The notes: generated by a model not told the origin, from the letters alone. Positions 8,223-17,857 are shown, numbered from the stretch's first letter. The stretch is 64,000 nt of DNA from Pseudoalteromonas sp. 0303 (GCF_013349995.1 NZ_JABVXF010000022.1:25529-89528), one strand, 5' to 3'. Numbers and translations: made by a program.

Positions 8223-9392
8223 CTACTGTTTAGCAACCAAATCTGAGTGATTATTTGAAAGAGTGAATGCAATTCCATCGCTATTAATAGTGACTGTGTT
8301 TGGTGAAATAGGCATACCAGGGCCAACACGCGCCGGGCCATTTACAGCAATCACATCATTTTCGTTTAGACCCGATGTAATCGCTCGTAAGCTGCCGTAA
8401 CGCTCACCCACAGTCACTAATTTATATTCAAGAACATTGCCTTCACCTACGGTAAGTACAAAGCGATTCTTTAAATCAGTACCAATTGCACGTTCTGGCA
8501 CGATGACTTTTTCGCTCACTTTATTGGCAGCAAGTTTGATACGAGCAAATGAACCTGCACGTAATTGTTGTTCATCGTTTTCAAACACTGCACGTACACG
8601 AAGAGTGCCGGTAGTTTCGTTGATTTGGTTATCAATGAAGTTGATTTTGCCATTGTAGTTAAAGCTGGTTTGACCTACTTTTTGCATCACAACCGCTTGT
8701 TCACTTTGCGCTGTCACATCAGCAAATGACCGATTCCACGTACGCTCATCAATATCAAAATAAGCATACATTTGCTGGTTTGAAACAATGCTTGTTAATA
8801 CGCTTTGACCTGCAAGAACATTGTTACCTTTGGTGATATTCGCGCGCGATACAACGCCATCAATTGGCGAACGCACTTGAGTAAATGCTAAATCAAGCTC
8901 TGCAGCAGTAAGCTCAGCCTGAAGAGCTAACAATTGCGCTTCGCGTTGTCTTAGAGTTGATTTTCGAGACTCAGCTTGCTCCGTTGAAATCGCTTTTCGC
9001 TCTGTTAAGCGATCTGCGCGTTTTGCTTCGCTTTTAGCTTGCTCAAGTGCTGCTTTAGCACTTTCGATTTGTGCCTTTAAGCTATCTACTACGGCAGCAA
9101 ATGAGCGAGCATCAAGGGTGAAAAGCAAATCGCCTTCTTTTACGCTGTCACCTTCTTTAAAGTTAATTTTATCGATAACACCCGAAACACGCGGCATAAG
9201 TGCAACTTCTTGTGGCGCTTCTAAGCGCGTTGTATAGGTGTGCCAATTTTGTACAGGCTTAACAAGCACTTGTGCTACATCGATTGGTTGTAAATGTTGT
9301 TGCTGCGCTGCTTGATTGGCTTCTGTGCCACATCCTGCAAGCGTTAAGCTCGCAATGGTCACTGCCACTGCAAGAATAGATTTGTTCATCAC
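8223..9392 (-). CDS. RND efflux periplasmic adaptor (membrane fusion protein, lipoprotein)
   Basis: The 389-residue adaptor joins the pump to the outer-membrane channel. The N-terminus is a lipoprotein signal with lipobox LAGC near residue 18-21. Next come the biotinyl-lipoyl half-motifs, a long coiled-coil hairpin (about residues 100-170, KAALEQAKSEAKRADRL and following), and a beta-barrel domain with TLRVRAVFEN. It is the first gene of the efflux operon and is read divergently from the LysR gene, so the 115-bp gap at 9393-9507 should hold the operon promoter. Confidence 0.92.
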   Translation of the reverse strand: MMNKSILAVAVTIASLTLAGCGTEANQAAQQQHLQPIDVAQVLVKPVQNWHTYTTRLEAPQEVALMPRVSGVIDKINFKEGDSVKEGDLLFTLDARSFAAVVDSLKAQIESAKAALEQAKSEAKRADRLTERKAISTEQAESRKSTLRQREAQLLALQAELTAAELDLAFTQVRSPIDGVVSRANITKGNNVLAGQSVLTSIVSNQQMYAYFDIDERTWNRSFADVTAQSEQAVVMQKVGQTSFNYNGKINFIDNQINETTGTLRVRAVFENDEQQLRAGSFARIKLAANKVSEKVIVPERAIGTDLKNRFVLTVGEGNVLEYKLVTVGERYGSLRAITSGLNENDVIAVNGPARVGPGMPISPNTVTINSDGIAFTLSNNHSDLVAKQ

Positions 9393-9471
9393 GACTCTCC
9401 TGTTAATAGATTGGAGACAATGTTACGGAACTAATTAGCGGATAAAAATAATGGATTTTTAAATTCATTAA

Positions 9472-9484
9472 TGCCAAAATGGCA
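9472..9484. promoter_or_regulatory. Palindromic T-N11-A site, candidate LysR operator
   Basis: TGCCAAAATGGCA is a 5-3-5 palindrome that fits the T-N11-A rule for LysR-type regulators. It lies 24 bp upstream of the LysR start codon, in the divergent gap shared with the efflux operon, where autoregulation and operon control usually act together. It is the clearest symmetrical element in the gap. Confidence 0.5.
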
Positions 9485-9507
9485 CCAATAAAGTTTAAGG
9501 AACTGCT

Positions 9508-10452
9508 ATGGATACCACCAGCCGCTTATTAATGTTGCTTGAAGTGATTGAACGAGGCTCATTTGCCAAGGCCGCAGAGTCTAGAAATATAGACCGTTCT
9601 GTTATTTCAAAACAAATTAGCCGTCTTGAAGATGAATTAGGGGTGCGTTTACTTAATCGTACTACGCGATCTTTTTCATTGACTGCTGCTGGCGCAGAAA
9701 TGGTAAAAAAAGCAGCTGAACTCAGAGATTTGCTATCAGATACCGTAAGACTTGCAGAGAATTACCACCAAGAACCCCGTGGTACGTTAAAAATTACCTC
9801 ATCAAGTATTATCGGTAAGCGTTATATTCAGCCAGTCATTAACGACTTTCAAAAACGTTTCCCGCAAGTTGAAGTAGAGCTTCGTTTAGACGACAGACTG
9901 ATTGATTTAGTATCAGAGGGCTATGATTTAGCTTTTCGTGTTGGCGAACCAAAAGACTCATCATTCATTGCTCGTAAAATCGCCCGCAACCGTATGTTAC
10001 TTTTAGCCTCACCTGAGTTCATCGAAACATACGGTATGCCTAAACATGTTGAAGACTTAAAAGAATTACCTGCTGCTAGCTATTCAAGCCCAAGTAAACG
10101 CATTGGCGGTATTCGTTATCGTAATGCCGATGGCGATATTATTGAACAAAATATCAAAAGCGTCTTTCGTGCGAACGATGCCGAAGTACTTTTGATGAAG
10201 GCAATTTCAGGCAATGCTTATGTTTTAGCACCGGCCTTTATTCTTGATGACGAAGTAAAACGTGGCGATCTCGTGCCCATTTTAACCGATATGGAATTAC
10301 TCGATTACAGCGCGGTGTATGCGGTTTACCCACACAGAGACTTACCTGTAAGAACACGATTATTCTTTGATGCTATGCGTGAATACATAGGCAAAGATAT
10401 TCCAGTATGGGAAGCTAACATTCCTGACTTTGACACTATGTACAAAGGCTAA
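9508..10452 (+). CDS. LysR-family transcriptional regulator of the efflux operon
   Basis: This 314-residue DNA-binding protein has an N-terminal winged helix (residues 1-60, with FAKAAESRNIDRSVISKQI as the recognition region). A periplasmic-binding-like effector domain follows (about 90-300). It is divergent from the RND operon and therefore its likely regulator, as MexT is for mexEF-oprN. The ATG follows AAGGAAC at a normal distance. The effector is unknown. Confidence 0.9.
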   Translation: MDTTSRLLMLLEVIERGSFAKAAESRNIDRSVISKQISRLEDELGVRLLNRTTRSFSLTAAGAEMVKKAAELRDLLSDTVRLAENYHQEPRGTLKITSSSIIGKRYIQPVINDFQKRFPQVEVELRLDDRLIDLVSEGYDLAFRVGEPKDSSFIARKIARNRMLLLASPEFIETYGMPKHVEDLKELPAASYSSPSKRIGGIRYRNADGDIIEQNIKSVFRANDAEVLLMKAISGNAYVLAPAFILDDEVKRGDLVPILTDMELLDYSAVYAVYPHRDLPVRTRLFFDAMREYIGKDIPVWEANIPDFDTMYKG

Positions 10453-10470
10453 CTTGCGAAGCTTGAGTCG

Positions 10471-11502
10471 CTAAGTCGCTTTATTTTGTTGGCTTAACTC
10501 ATAAGCCGTTACCACTCTATTTCGACCTTGTTGCTTAGCTTGGTATAGGGCATCATCAGCACGCTTAATAAAGCTTTTAAGGGTTTGGTTTGGCATGTAG
10601 CAAGCAACACCAATACTAATTGTCAGATTAATGGCTTGCTCATCAATGTTGTGGATGGTTGTTGCTAAGTGCTCGCGCAGCATATCTGCAAATTCATAGG
10701 CACTTTGCGGGTCGCTATCAGGTAAGAAAATAGCAAACTCCTCACCGCCGATACGAAATACGTAGCCTTTACTAATGCGCTGCCTGAAGAAACTGGTTAC
10801 TTCAATTAAAATGCGGTCGCCCACATCGTGGCCGTATTGATCATTAATATTCTTAAAGTAATCAAGGTCGAGCATTAAAATAAACAAGCCATTTTTGTTT
10901 TTAAGTTCAACTTCAAAATAATGGGTCATCGCCAAGCGATTACCAGCTCCGGTTAAAGGATCAAGTAAGGCTAAGTTTTCGAGCCGCTTACCATATTCTG
11001 CACGGCTATTCTCAAAAGTATGCGATACCGCCCAGATACTGATGTAGGTAAACGAAAAATTAAGTAAAAAGTTAACACTATTGAGAGGTTCAAGACTTGA
11101 TTTGGTTAATAGAATAACACCTTGTAGCACAGCCACTATCAGCGACAAAACTTTGCCGTATTGTTTACCTAATAACAGATAAAACAGGACCGGTAGTGAG
11201 CAAGTCCAAATAAACAACAAACTTTTAATGTCGCTGAGATACGTGCCTAACGTGATGAGTAGCGATAAGAAAACGCACAATGTGAGTGATTGCCAAAGAT
11301 GACCATTGCGTCTTCGAGTATAAAAAAAGATATAAAAACAAAACGATGCAAAAACGACTTCTAATGCCCCAAGGACAAAAAAGTCATTAATAAAAAGATT
11401 AAAACCGGCGAATATTCCTGCCAATACACCCAAACAAAAGCCCATCCATTTAAGAACGTTATTTCGTAATGCTTGAGTGCCTCTTAGCGCCCCAATATCC
11501 AT
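10471..11502 (-). CDS. Membrane-bound diguanylate cyclase (GGDEF)
   Basis: This 343-residue protein would make cyclic di-GMP from two GTP. The N-terminal half holds about five or six membrane helices (residues 18-160). The C-terminal GGDEF domain (about 180-335) has the intact signature GGEEF, the metal-binding LDLDYFKNIND stretch and a C-terminal YQAKQQGRNRV motif. The feedback-inhibition I-site RxxD is replaced by RISK with shifted spacing, so product inhibition may be absent. It converges on the LysR gene with an 18-bp gap and stands alone on its strand. Confidence 0.9.
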   Translation of the reverse strand: MDIGALRGTQALRNNVLKWMGFCLGVLAGIFAGFNLFINDFFVLGALEVVFASFCFYIFFYTRRRNGHLWQSLTLCVFLSLLITLGTYLSDIKSLLFIWTCSLPVLFYLLLGKQYGKVLSLIVAVLQGVILLTKSSLEPLNSVNFLLNFSFTYISIWAVSHTFENSRAEYGKRLENLALLDPLTGAGNRLAMTHYFEVELKNKNGLFILMLDLDYFKNINDQYGHDVGDRILIEVTSFFRQRISKGYVFRIGGEEFAIFLPDSDPQSAYEFADMLREHLATTIHNIDEQAINLTISIGVACYMPNQTLKSFIKRADDALYQAKQQGRNRVVTAYELSQQNKAT

Positions 11503-11726
11503 CAGGTTTCTCGTTATTGTTTAAGTTGCCTAATTTTAACGCGAAACAAGAATTATAGGAACAAATTATTAAGCAAACTTGCATAAAAATGCAAACGTTT
11601 ACATAAACACCAGAAAAACTAATACTTTTTGACTTTTATTTTCAAATGAGAAAATGTGCTATAAAGTACAAGATGCTAACAAGCAGCGATTTTACTGCGC
11701 GTTCAAGCACAACGAGCACCTAGCAG

Positions 11727-12575
11727 CTAATCATTAATCAAGTCACTGACCTCTTCAATTAACTCATCAAACTCATCGCGTACGTTACGACGCTGTTTAT
11801 CGGTTAATGTAGGTTTTAGCTCCAATAGTAAGTTAACGTAGTTATCGAGATTTTTATCATCGGCGGCAACTAACTCATCGCTCATAAATGCAAAACGGTC
11901 ATTAATGATAACAGCGAGTTGACTATCAAAATCTGCTGGTTTTTGCTTTTGCATAAATAGCGCTTTTAATGCATCTAAACGCTTTTGCTTGTACTGCATC
12001 CACAGTAAAAATGTACTGACTCGCGTATTTGATGAGTTCTCTATCAGTGTTTTTTGCTGTGCCGTGAGCTTAGTACCGAACCATTCTTTGTAGTTTTCAA
12101 GGTTTTCTTCTAAACGTTCTTTTCTATGTTGCTCTGGCGTTTTCTCTTCGTGCTCTTGGTATTCATCGTTAATGTTTTCTTGCAGTGAAGCAACAAACTC
12201 AACACGTTGTTCATAAGAAAGAGCGTTTGCTAAATCGATAAGTTCAGGCTCGATTTTATCAACCAGCGTTTGCCAATGCTGCTTTGCTTGAACAAAGTGT
12301 GCTTTAAGTTCGTTATGGTCAACTTGCTTATCTAACATGGCCTTTAAACTTTCAAGATCACGTTTGTATAAAGGAAGTTGTGTTTCTCGATGCCAATCGC
12401 GGCTGGTTTTGACGATATGCTTAAATTTATCAGCTTGGTCACTGTTGAGGTCAACATAATCATCAATCCAAAACCCTGATAACCAACCTAAGTTATTGTA
12501 AGTGAAGCTAGGAGAACACCCCGCTACTGTAAACAATAAACTAAATACGATTAGATACTTTGATAGCTTTTTCAT
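11727..12575 (-). CDS. DUF6279 family lipoprotein
   Basis: This is a lipoprotein of 282 residues whose signal peptide ends in VAGC (Cys at about residue 21). The mature part is almost wholly helical and charged, with WIDDYVDLNSDQ near the start, the DUF6279 pattern. The function of the family is unknown. A longer frame starts at 12629, but the ATG at 12575 begins exactly at a standard signal peptide (MKKLSKYLIVFSLLF) and is preferred. No operon partner is evident. An AT-rich, partly symmetrical sequence lies about 75-95 bp upstream (12651-12670). Confidence 0.8.
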   Translation of the reverse strand: MKKLSKYLIVFSLLFTVAGCSPSFTYNNLGWLSGFWIDDYVDLNSDQADKFKHIVKTSRDWHRETQLPLYKRDLESLKAMLDKQVDHNELKAHFVQAKQHWQTLVDKIEPELIDLANALSYEQRVEFVASLQENINDEYQEHEEKTPEQHRKERLEENLENYKEWFGTKLTAQQKTLIENSSNTRVSTFLLWMQYKQKRLDALKALFMQKQKPADFDSQLAVIINDRFAFMSDELVAADDKNLDNYVNLLLELKPTLTDKQRRNVRDEFDELIEEVSDLIND

Positions 12576-13121
12576 TGTAGTTTTTTCAAATCCTGTTTCA
12601 AAACAAAGTAAACATACCACCGAGAACAAATATTCAGCAATAGCAATTAAATGAAATTAATTATCATTTAAGTATTGACGAATAGCTAAACCTAAGTAAT
12701 AATCGTTATCAACAACTTGGTTCGCTAAACTATTCTCACAGCAACATCATACTGTTAAAGGCTTTGATGCTGTTTTGCCAAGTTAGTTCAAGACGTAACT
12801 CTTGATTGTCGTCTGTTTCCTCGACCCAAACATAGACATAAAACGTTACACTTTACTTGCTACATTGCTCATATCGGTGACGGTAGATATGACACGAAAA
12901 AGCCCGCTACGGGCTTTTTTTATTTCTTTAATTTTTCTGTAAAATCTGTATCTTAAGCCTACTTGTTAATTGCAAAGCTTGCCGCTGTCTATAAATTGGG
13001 CATTTGCAGCTGTTAGGGCTAAACTAAAAGTGATGTTTTGCTCAGTGGCTGTTTGGCAATGCATTTTATCAATAGCTCAATGCTTTGCTGTTGATACCTA
13101 ACACACATTTGGAGGCAGACT
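12576..13121. other. 546-bp divergent intergenic region with an orphan terminator
   Basis: The two flanking genes point away from this region, so neither needs a terminator inside it, yet a strong intrinsic terminator lies at 12896-12921. No reading frame with a good start and ribosome binding site was seen. TGAAATTAATTATCATTT at 12652-12669 partly resembles a Fur box. The region may contain an undescribed small RNA. Confidence 0.5.
12896..12921 (+). terminator. Orphan intrinsic terminator
   Basis: AAGCCCG-CTA-CGGGCTT forms a 7-bp GC-rich stem followed by seven T residues on the plus strand. Five A residues precede it, so it could also work weakly in the other direction. No gene ends near it on either strand. 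Confidence 0.8.
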
Positions 13122-13844
13122 ATGATCAAGCCTAATTTTAAAACACTATTGCTCGCTAGCACGTTAATCTTGTCACCTTTAGCAAATGCCAGTCTTGAAG
13201 ATGCCCAATTAGCGGCGAATGAAGGTCGTTTTGAAGAAGCACTTCATGAATTTAATTACCTTGCAGACAGAGGTTATGCCCCAGCAATGTATGAGCTTGC
13301 TAAAATGTACGAAGGTGGCTTTGGTGTACAACGCAACTACCAAAAAGCGGCAGAGTTGTACGAAAAGGCAGTAAAAAAAGTACATGCTGATTCAATGTTT
13401 GCATTGGGTGTGCTTTATCAAGAAGGTAAAGGTGTCAAACTTGATAAAGAAAAAGCAATTTCATTATATGAAATGGCATCACAAAAAAATCACCCGGCAG
13501 CTCAGTTTAATTTAGGGGTTATGTACGCCAATGGCGAAGGGGTAATTCAAGATTACCGTACAGCGCTTAGCTGGTACCAAAAAGCGGCAGCAAATAACTT
13601 TACTCTTGCTCAGTTTAATATGGCCTTGATGTATTACGAGGGTTTAGGAGTTCCTAAGAACCTCGAGAAATCATACATTTGGAATACCATTGCTGAATAC
13701 AACGGCAACATGGATGCAAGCCATAGCCGCAAGCTTGATGAGCGTAATATGATGCCAGCAGAAATTGAAGCAGCGAAAGAAAAAGCTGACGCGATTTATG
13801 CAAAAATACAGGCAGGTTTATACGCACCTGACGGGCGTCTCTAA
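13122..13844 (+). CDS. Exported Sel1-repeat protein
   Basis: This 240-residue protein has a signal peptide ending near residue 23 (PLANASLEDA). About four Sel1-like repeats follow (roughly residues 37-70, 72-107, 108-143 and 144-180). The repeat signatures AMYELAKMYEGGFGV, SMFALGVLYQEGKGV, AQFNLGVMYANGEGV and AQFNMALMYYEGLGV are clear. Such repeats are protein-protein docking surfaces in the periplasm or envelope; the partner is unknown. The start ATG follows a GGAGG ribosome binding site (13111-13115). Confidence 0.88.
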   Translation: MIKPNFKTLLLASTLILSPLANASLEDAQLAANEGRFEEALHEFNYLADRGYAPAMYELAKMYEGGFGVQRNYQKAAELYEKAVKKVHADSMFALGVLYQEGKGVKLDKEKAISLYEMASQKNHPAAQFNLGVMYANGEGVIQDYRTALSWYQKAAANNFTLAQFNMALMYYEGLGVPKNLEKSYIWNTIAEYNGNMDASHSRKLDERNMMPAEIEAAKEKADAIYAKIQAGLYAPDGRL

Positions 13845-13851
13845 CAAGCAG

Positions 13852-13879
13852 TGTACTTGCGCTTATCAGCGCAAGTACA
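13852..13879. terminator. Hairpin between convergent genes
   Basis: TGTACTTGCGC and GCGCAAGTACA (13852-13862 and 13869-13879) form a perfect 11-bp stem with a 6-bp loop. The hairpin overlaps the last codons of the aldehyde dehydrogenase gene and lies 8 bp after the Sel1 gene. There is no long T run on either side. It may terminate or stabilise both transcripts. Confidence 0.5.
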
Positions 13880-15275
13880 TCCATTTTAATAGTTTGATCA
13901 GCAACTTATTTTGCTTTAGCAACAAGCTGGTACGTGGATTAAACTTACCTGATACTAGGGTATTTCGTGCGTGGCTAAAGGTTTTAAAGCCCTCAATACC
14001 ATGATAGTGCCCCATCCCTGACTCACCAATACCACCAAATGGTAGTTGATCTGCTGTTACCTGCATCAGTACATCGTTAATTGCCAATGTACCACTTCTG
14101 ATTGATGAACTTAACTTACTTATTTTGTCTTTGTCATGACCCAAAATATACAAGGCAAGAGGTGATGAATCGGCATTGATAGTGTCAATCACCTGTTGCA
14201 GTGATTCATAACTCATAATTGGCAGTAAAGGACCAAAGATCTCTTCTTGCATAACCCGCATATCGTCATTTACTTGCGTTAAAATATGCAAACCCATGCG
14301 ATGTTTAAGTTCATCGACTTGATGCCCTTCTATTGGCTCGAACACTTGAGCCCCTTTGTCTTTTGCATCATTTAATGTCGCAATTAAACGTTGATATTGC
14401 CTATCAGAGACAATCGAAGTGAGGTTCTTACCTTCAACACCTTGTTTAAAGTGCTTTTTATACAGCTCACTGAGTTGCAGAACTAACTGATGCTCAAGCT
14501 TTTTGGGCACAAACACATAATCAGGCGCAACACATATTTGCCCTGCGTTGTTTAACTTGCCAAATAACAGAGTTTTTGCAGCCTCTTTGATATTCACATC
14601 ATCAAGAATCACCACCGGTGATTTACCGCCTAACTCAAGGGTAACTGGGGTGAGGTTTTTACTGGCTGCTTGCATCACTTTACGCCCTACTGATGTTGAG
14701 CCAGTAAATAGTAAATGAGCAAAAGGTAAATCACAAAAAGAGGCGGCAGTGCCGGCTTCGCCTTCAACAATAATGCAGTGCTCAGCAACGTCACCGTCCA
14801 TTATTTGCTTAATAACAGCATTGGTATGTGGGGTAAATTCGCTTAGTTTTAACATCACGCGGTTACCCGCCGCTAATGCGCTAAGAGCCGGTACTAATGC
14901 TAATTGAATGGGGTAATTCCACGGCGCGATAACACCCACGACCCCTTTAGGTTGGTAATGAATATGTGCCGATGAAGGCCATAAACTGATACCCACACTG
15001 CGTGATTCGTTTCGTGACCATTTAGGTAAGCGCTTTATGGTGTCGGTTAATGATTTTACCGTTGGCAATAAGTCACCCAGTACCGTATCGAACTCGGTAC
15101 GGTAACCAAAGTCTTTACTTGTTGCTGAAACTAAGGCTTGCTCATTTTCAATTAGGCGGGATTTAATCGTTTTTAAAAGCTTTATACGCTTATCAATAGC
15201 TAAATAAGGCTCGGCCATAAAAGCATCGTTGAGTTTTATAAATTCACTCTGTAATTGTGCGTGTATATCAGTCAA
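13866..15275 (-). CDS. calB: Aldehyde dehydrogenase, coniferyl aldehyde dehydrogenase type
   Basis: This 469-residue NAD(P)-dependent enzyme oxidises aldehydes to carboxylic acids. The catalytic cysteine is in NNAGQICVAPDYV and the general-base glutamate in TLELGGKSPVV. PWNYPIQLALVPALSALAAGN forms part of the cofactor site. The short N-terminus and the C-terminal QLPFGGIGESGMGHYHG match the CalB/fatty-aldehyde group rather than betaine or glycolytic types. Whether coniferyl aldehyde is the true substrate is open; members also act on medium-chain aldehydes. It follows the DASS gene on the same strand but beyond a terminator. Confidence 0.8.
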   Translation of the reverse strand: MTDIHAQLQSEFIKLNDAFMAEPYLAIDKRIKLLKTIKSRLIENEQALVSATSKDFGYRTEFDTVLGDLLPTVKSLTDTIKRLPKWSRNESRSVGISLWPSSAHIHYQPKGVVGVIAPWNYPIQLALVPALSALAAGNRVMLKLSEFTPHTNAVIKQIMDGDVAEHCIIVEGEAGTAASFCDLPFAHLLFTGSTSVGRKVMQAASKNLTPVTLELGGKSPVVILDDVNIKEAAKTLLFGKLNNAGQICVAPDYVFVPKKLEHQLVLQLSELYKKHFKQGVEGKNLTSIVSDRQYQRLIATLNDAKDKGAQVFEPIEGHQVDELKHRMGLHILTQVNDDMRVMQEEIFGPLLPIMSYESLQQVIDTINADSSPLALYILGHDKDKISKLSSSIRSGTLAINDVLMQVTADQLPFGGIGESGMGHYHGIEGFKTFSHARNTLVSGKFNPRTSLLLKQNKLLIKLLKWMYLR

Positions 15276-15342
15276 AACATCATCTCTTGATAAACGATTT
15301 TAGCCACTATAACTAGCTATATTTATCTGAGCAACTTAATAA

Positions 15343-15373
15343 ATGTAAAAACAGCGCTCATAGTGAGCGCTGT
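15343..15373 (-). terminator. Intrinsic terminator after the DASS transporter gene
   Basis: AACAGCGCTCA-TAG-TGAGCGCTGTT is a perfect 11-bp stem. On the minus strand it is followed by a T run. It lies about 37 bp after the stop of the transporter gene and separates it from the aldehyde dehydrogenase gene. Confidence 0.8.
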
Positions 15374-15409
15374 TATTGGTTGGAATAGGTTGAAAACTTA
15401 AAGGCTTAA

Positions 15410-16888
15410 CTAAAAACCAAATACCACTGCGGCAATAGTCATAGTAACTACCGTGATCATCGCAATAGCAATTATGTTCAGTGCAAAGCCAGAGCGGATC
15501 ATATCGCGCATTTGAATTTGCCCAGAGCCGAACACTATTGCATTAGGCGGTGTCGCAACTGGCATCATGAACGCACAGCTACACGCAATAGCCGCAGGAA
15601 TTACCCATACCAGCGGTGTACCAAATACTGACTCAGCAACTGGGCCTAATAGTGGTAAGAATCCTGCCGCTGTGGCTGTGTTACTGGTGATCTCAGTTAA
15701 GAAAGTGATTAAGGTTGCCACAGCCAGTACACTTAATACCAATGGAATTGCACTCGCCCCTTCAATCATGTGAGCAATGTATTCAGCAAGACCAGATGAT
15801 TTAATTTGCGCAGCCAGTGTTAAGCCACCACCGAATAGTAGTAACACGCCCCACGGTACTTTAGCTGCACTTTCCCAATCAAGAATACGCTCACCATCAC
15901 CTTTGTTTGCTGGTAACACGAACAGCAATAATGCTGCCGCTATAGCAATGCCGGTATCAGAGATTTTCAAGCCTGAAAAATCAGCCAGTAGAGGTCTGAA
16001 GATCCAGCATACTGCCGCTAAAACAAACACGGCTGCTACGCCTTTTTCAGCGCGTTGCATTGCACCAAGCTCTTGTAACTGCGATAAGAATAACGATTTA
16101 GTATCTTTACTTGCTGCTTTGGCACAATCGGTATCTACTTTATAAGCAAACTTAGTTAACCAAACCCAACATAAAGCCAGCATAACAGTTGCAAGTGGTA
16201 CACCTACTTTCATCCACTCAGCAAAGCCAATATCAATTTTGTAGCTGTCTGATAAATACGCAGCCATAAGTGCATTAGGTGGGGTACCAATTAAAGTAGC
16301 AATACCACCGATACTTGCACCGTAAGCGATTGATAATAATAACGCTTTACCAAATTGATCATTTTCAGGGTTAGACTGTTTAACCAACATAGTAATTGAC
16401 ATAGCAATTGGTAGCATCATCACAGCAGTTGCTGTATTTGACATCCACATTGATAAAAATGCCGTTACTAACATCATGGCTAAAATTTGTAGGCTTGGCT
16501 TAGTACCAGCACGAAGCATGGTATTAAGCGCAATACGCTTATGTAAACCCCAACGCTCCATTGCGATTGAGATCAAAAAGCCGCCTAAGAATAAAAAGAT
16601 CAAAGGGTGTGCATAAGGTGACGCGACCCCTTTGATTGCTGCAATGCCAGCAAGAGGTGATATAACCAGTGGCAATAATGAAGTAGCAGGAATTGGCACA
16701 ACTTCGCTTACCCACCAAGAAGCCATCCAAAATGCAAGGCCTGCGGTACGTAGTGCTGATACACTCATACCCGCTGGTGGATCGATTAAGCAAGTTAATA
16801 ACATCACTAATGGGCCCAGTAGTAACATCACTGTGCTCATTAATGGGCGTGGCTGTGAGCCATCTTTTGTTTGATTTACTAATGACAT
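15410..16888 (-). CDS. DASS family sodium:carboxylate symporter
   Basis: This 492-residue inner-membrane transporter belongs to the divalent anion:sodium symporter family (SLC13-like), with about 11-12 membrane segments. The two family signatures are visible: SNTATAVMMLPIA in the first half and TSNTATAAGFLPLLG in the second. A short Pro-Pro-Asn turn follows each (GTPPNALMAA and ATPPNAIVFG). Likely substrates are C4-dicarboxylates such as succinate or malate. The gene starts 9 bp after the porin stop, so both probably share the sigma-54 promoter upstream of the porin. Confidence 0.9.
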   Translation of the reverse strand: MSLVNQTKDGSQPRPLMSTVMLLLGPLVMLLTCLIDPPAGMSVSALRTAGLAFWMASWWVSEVVPIPATSLLPLVISPLAGIAAIKGVASPYAHPLIFLFLGGFLISIAMERWGLHKRIALNTMLRAGTKPSLQILAMMLVTAFLSMWMSNTATAVMMLPIAMSITMLVKQSNPENDQFGKALLLSIAYGASIGGIATLIGTPPNALMAAYLSDSYKIDIGFAEWMKVGVPLATVMLALCWVWLTKFAYKVDTDCAKAASKDTKSLFLSQLQELGAMQRAEKGVAAVFVLAAVCWIFRPLLADFSGLKISDTGIAIAAALLLFVLPANKGDGERILDWESAAKVPWGVLLLFGGGLTLAAQIKSSGLAEYIAHMIEGASAIPLVLSVLAVATLITFLTEITSNTATAAGFLPLLGPVAESVFGTPLVWVIPAAIACSCAFMMPVATPPNAIVFGSGQIQMRDMIRSGFALNIIAIAMITVVTMTIAAVVFGF

Positions 16889-16897
16889 ACCAACTCC

Positions 16898-17857
16898 TTA
16901 GAACTTGTATTTAAGGCCAATTGCAACGCTGTTGTCTGATTCAAGTTCTAAATCTAAATCAGTATAGAATAAGTATGCTGTGGTTTGTTTATCAAAAACA
17001 TAGTCTACACCTGCTGTCCATTGTTTACCTTCTTCAGCATGGCGAATTTTTGAATCGTCTTTAACATATTGCAGCTTAGGTACCCATTTATCGATTGCAT
17101 AGCTTGCGCTAAGTGCATAGCCATTACCTTCTTTCGTACCGTCGGTTGTTTCGCTACGCTGGAGTAAACCCGCTAACTGTAGGTTATCAAGTTTCCATGC
17201 TGCAACAACACGGCTTGCTGTCAACTTGTTAAGTGCATCAACATGACTGATAGCAACATAATAGTCTTTAGATTTTAATGCACGGTCACCATAAATAACC
17301 GTTGCCGCAAAACCATCTTCATCGTTGCTACTGTCATCTTTTGGTGCATAAGTTAACGCAAGTGATGCGCCACCATATGTTTTTGAGCTGTAGGTAATGG
17401 TATCGCCGATACGGTCTTGACCTGGGATCAGCTGTGCAATATCTGCTTGGGTTTCGTTAAAACCGTCTACTTTACCTTCTGAGTATTTAAAACGAGTGTC
17501 GTTACGACCGACAACCACTTCACCAAAATCGCCTGCAAGGCCTAAGTATGTATTACGAGCTGAAAATGGCTCACTGGTATCGTCATGCTCAAAACCTTTC
17601 ACTTGAACTTCGTATTTGAATACTGCTTTAAGCGACTCAGTTAGTTTGTGGCTACCTTTAATACCAATACGAGAAAAAGGTGCCTCGATTTGCGTACCTT
17701 CATCTGCATAACGCATAACGCCTGTATCTGTGTTTGCTATTTGAACTTCTGCTTTACCGTATACCGCGTAGTCTGCTGCCATTGCTGAGCCAGCTGTGCT
17801 CGCTAAAATCACGGCCGCTGCTACGCGTGTTTTTGTATGAGTGAATATTGTTGTCAT
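16898..17857 (-). CDS. Outer-membrane porin (gram-negative general porin family)
   Basis: This 319-residue beta-barrel has a signal peptide cleaved after AGSAMAA (about residue 27) and alternating amphipathic strands. YGKAEVQIANTD is an early strand, RIGIKGSHKL and FKYEVQVKG follow, and the protein ends in phenylalanine (GLKYKF), as outer-membrane barrels do. It would let small, probably anionic, solutes cross the outer membrane for the co-transcribed DASS symporter. Upstream are a sigma-54 promoter and two palindromes, which suggests control by the adjacent DctD-type regulator. Confidence 0.9.
   Translation of the reverse strand: MTTIFTHTKTRVAAAVILASTAGSAMAADYAVYGKAEVQIANTDTGVMRYADEGTQIEAPFSRIGIKGSHKLTESLKAVFKYEVQVKGFEHDDTSEPFSARNTYLGLAGDFGEVVVGRNDTRFKYSEGKVDGFNETQADIAQLIPGQDRIGDTITYSSKTYGGASLALTYAPKDDSSNDEDGFAATVIYGDRALKSKDYYVAISHVDALNKLTASRVVAAWKLDNLQLAGLLQRSETTDGTKEGNGYALSASYAIDKWVPKLQYVKDDSKIRHAEEGKQWTAGVDYVFDKQTTAYLFYTDLDLELESDNSVAIGLKYKF

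Noticed and set aside
12652..12669. Fur-box-like TGAAATTAATTATCATTT before the DUF6279 lipoprotein gene
   Set aside because: Only partial symmetry and agreement, AT-rich surroundings and no iron-related gene beside it.
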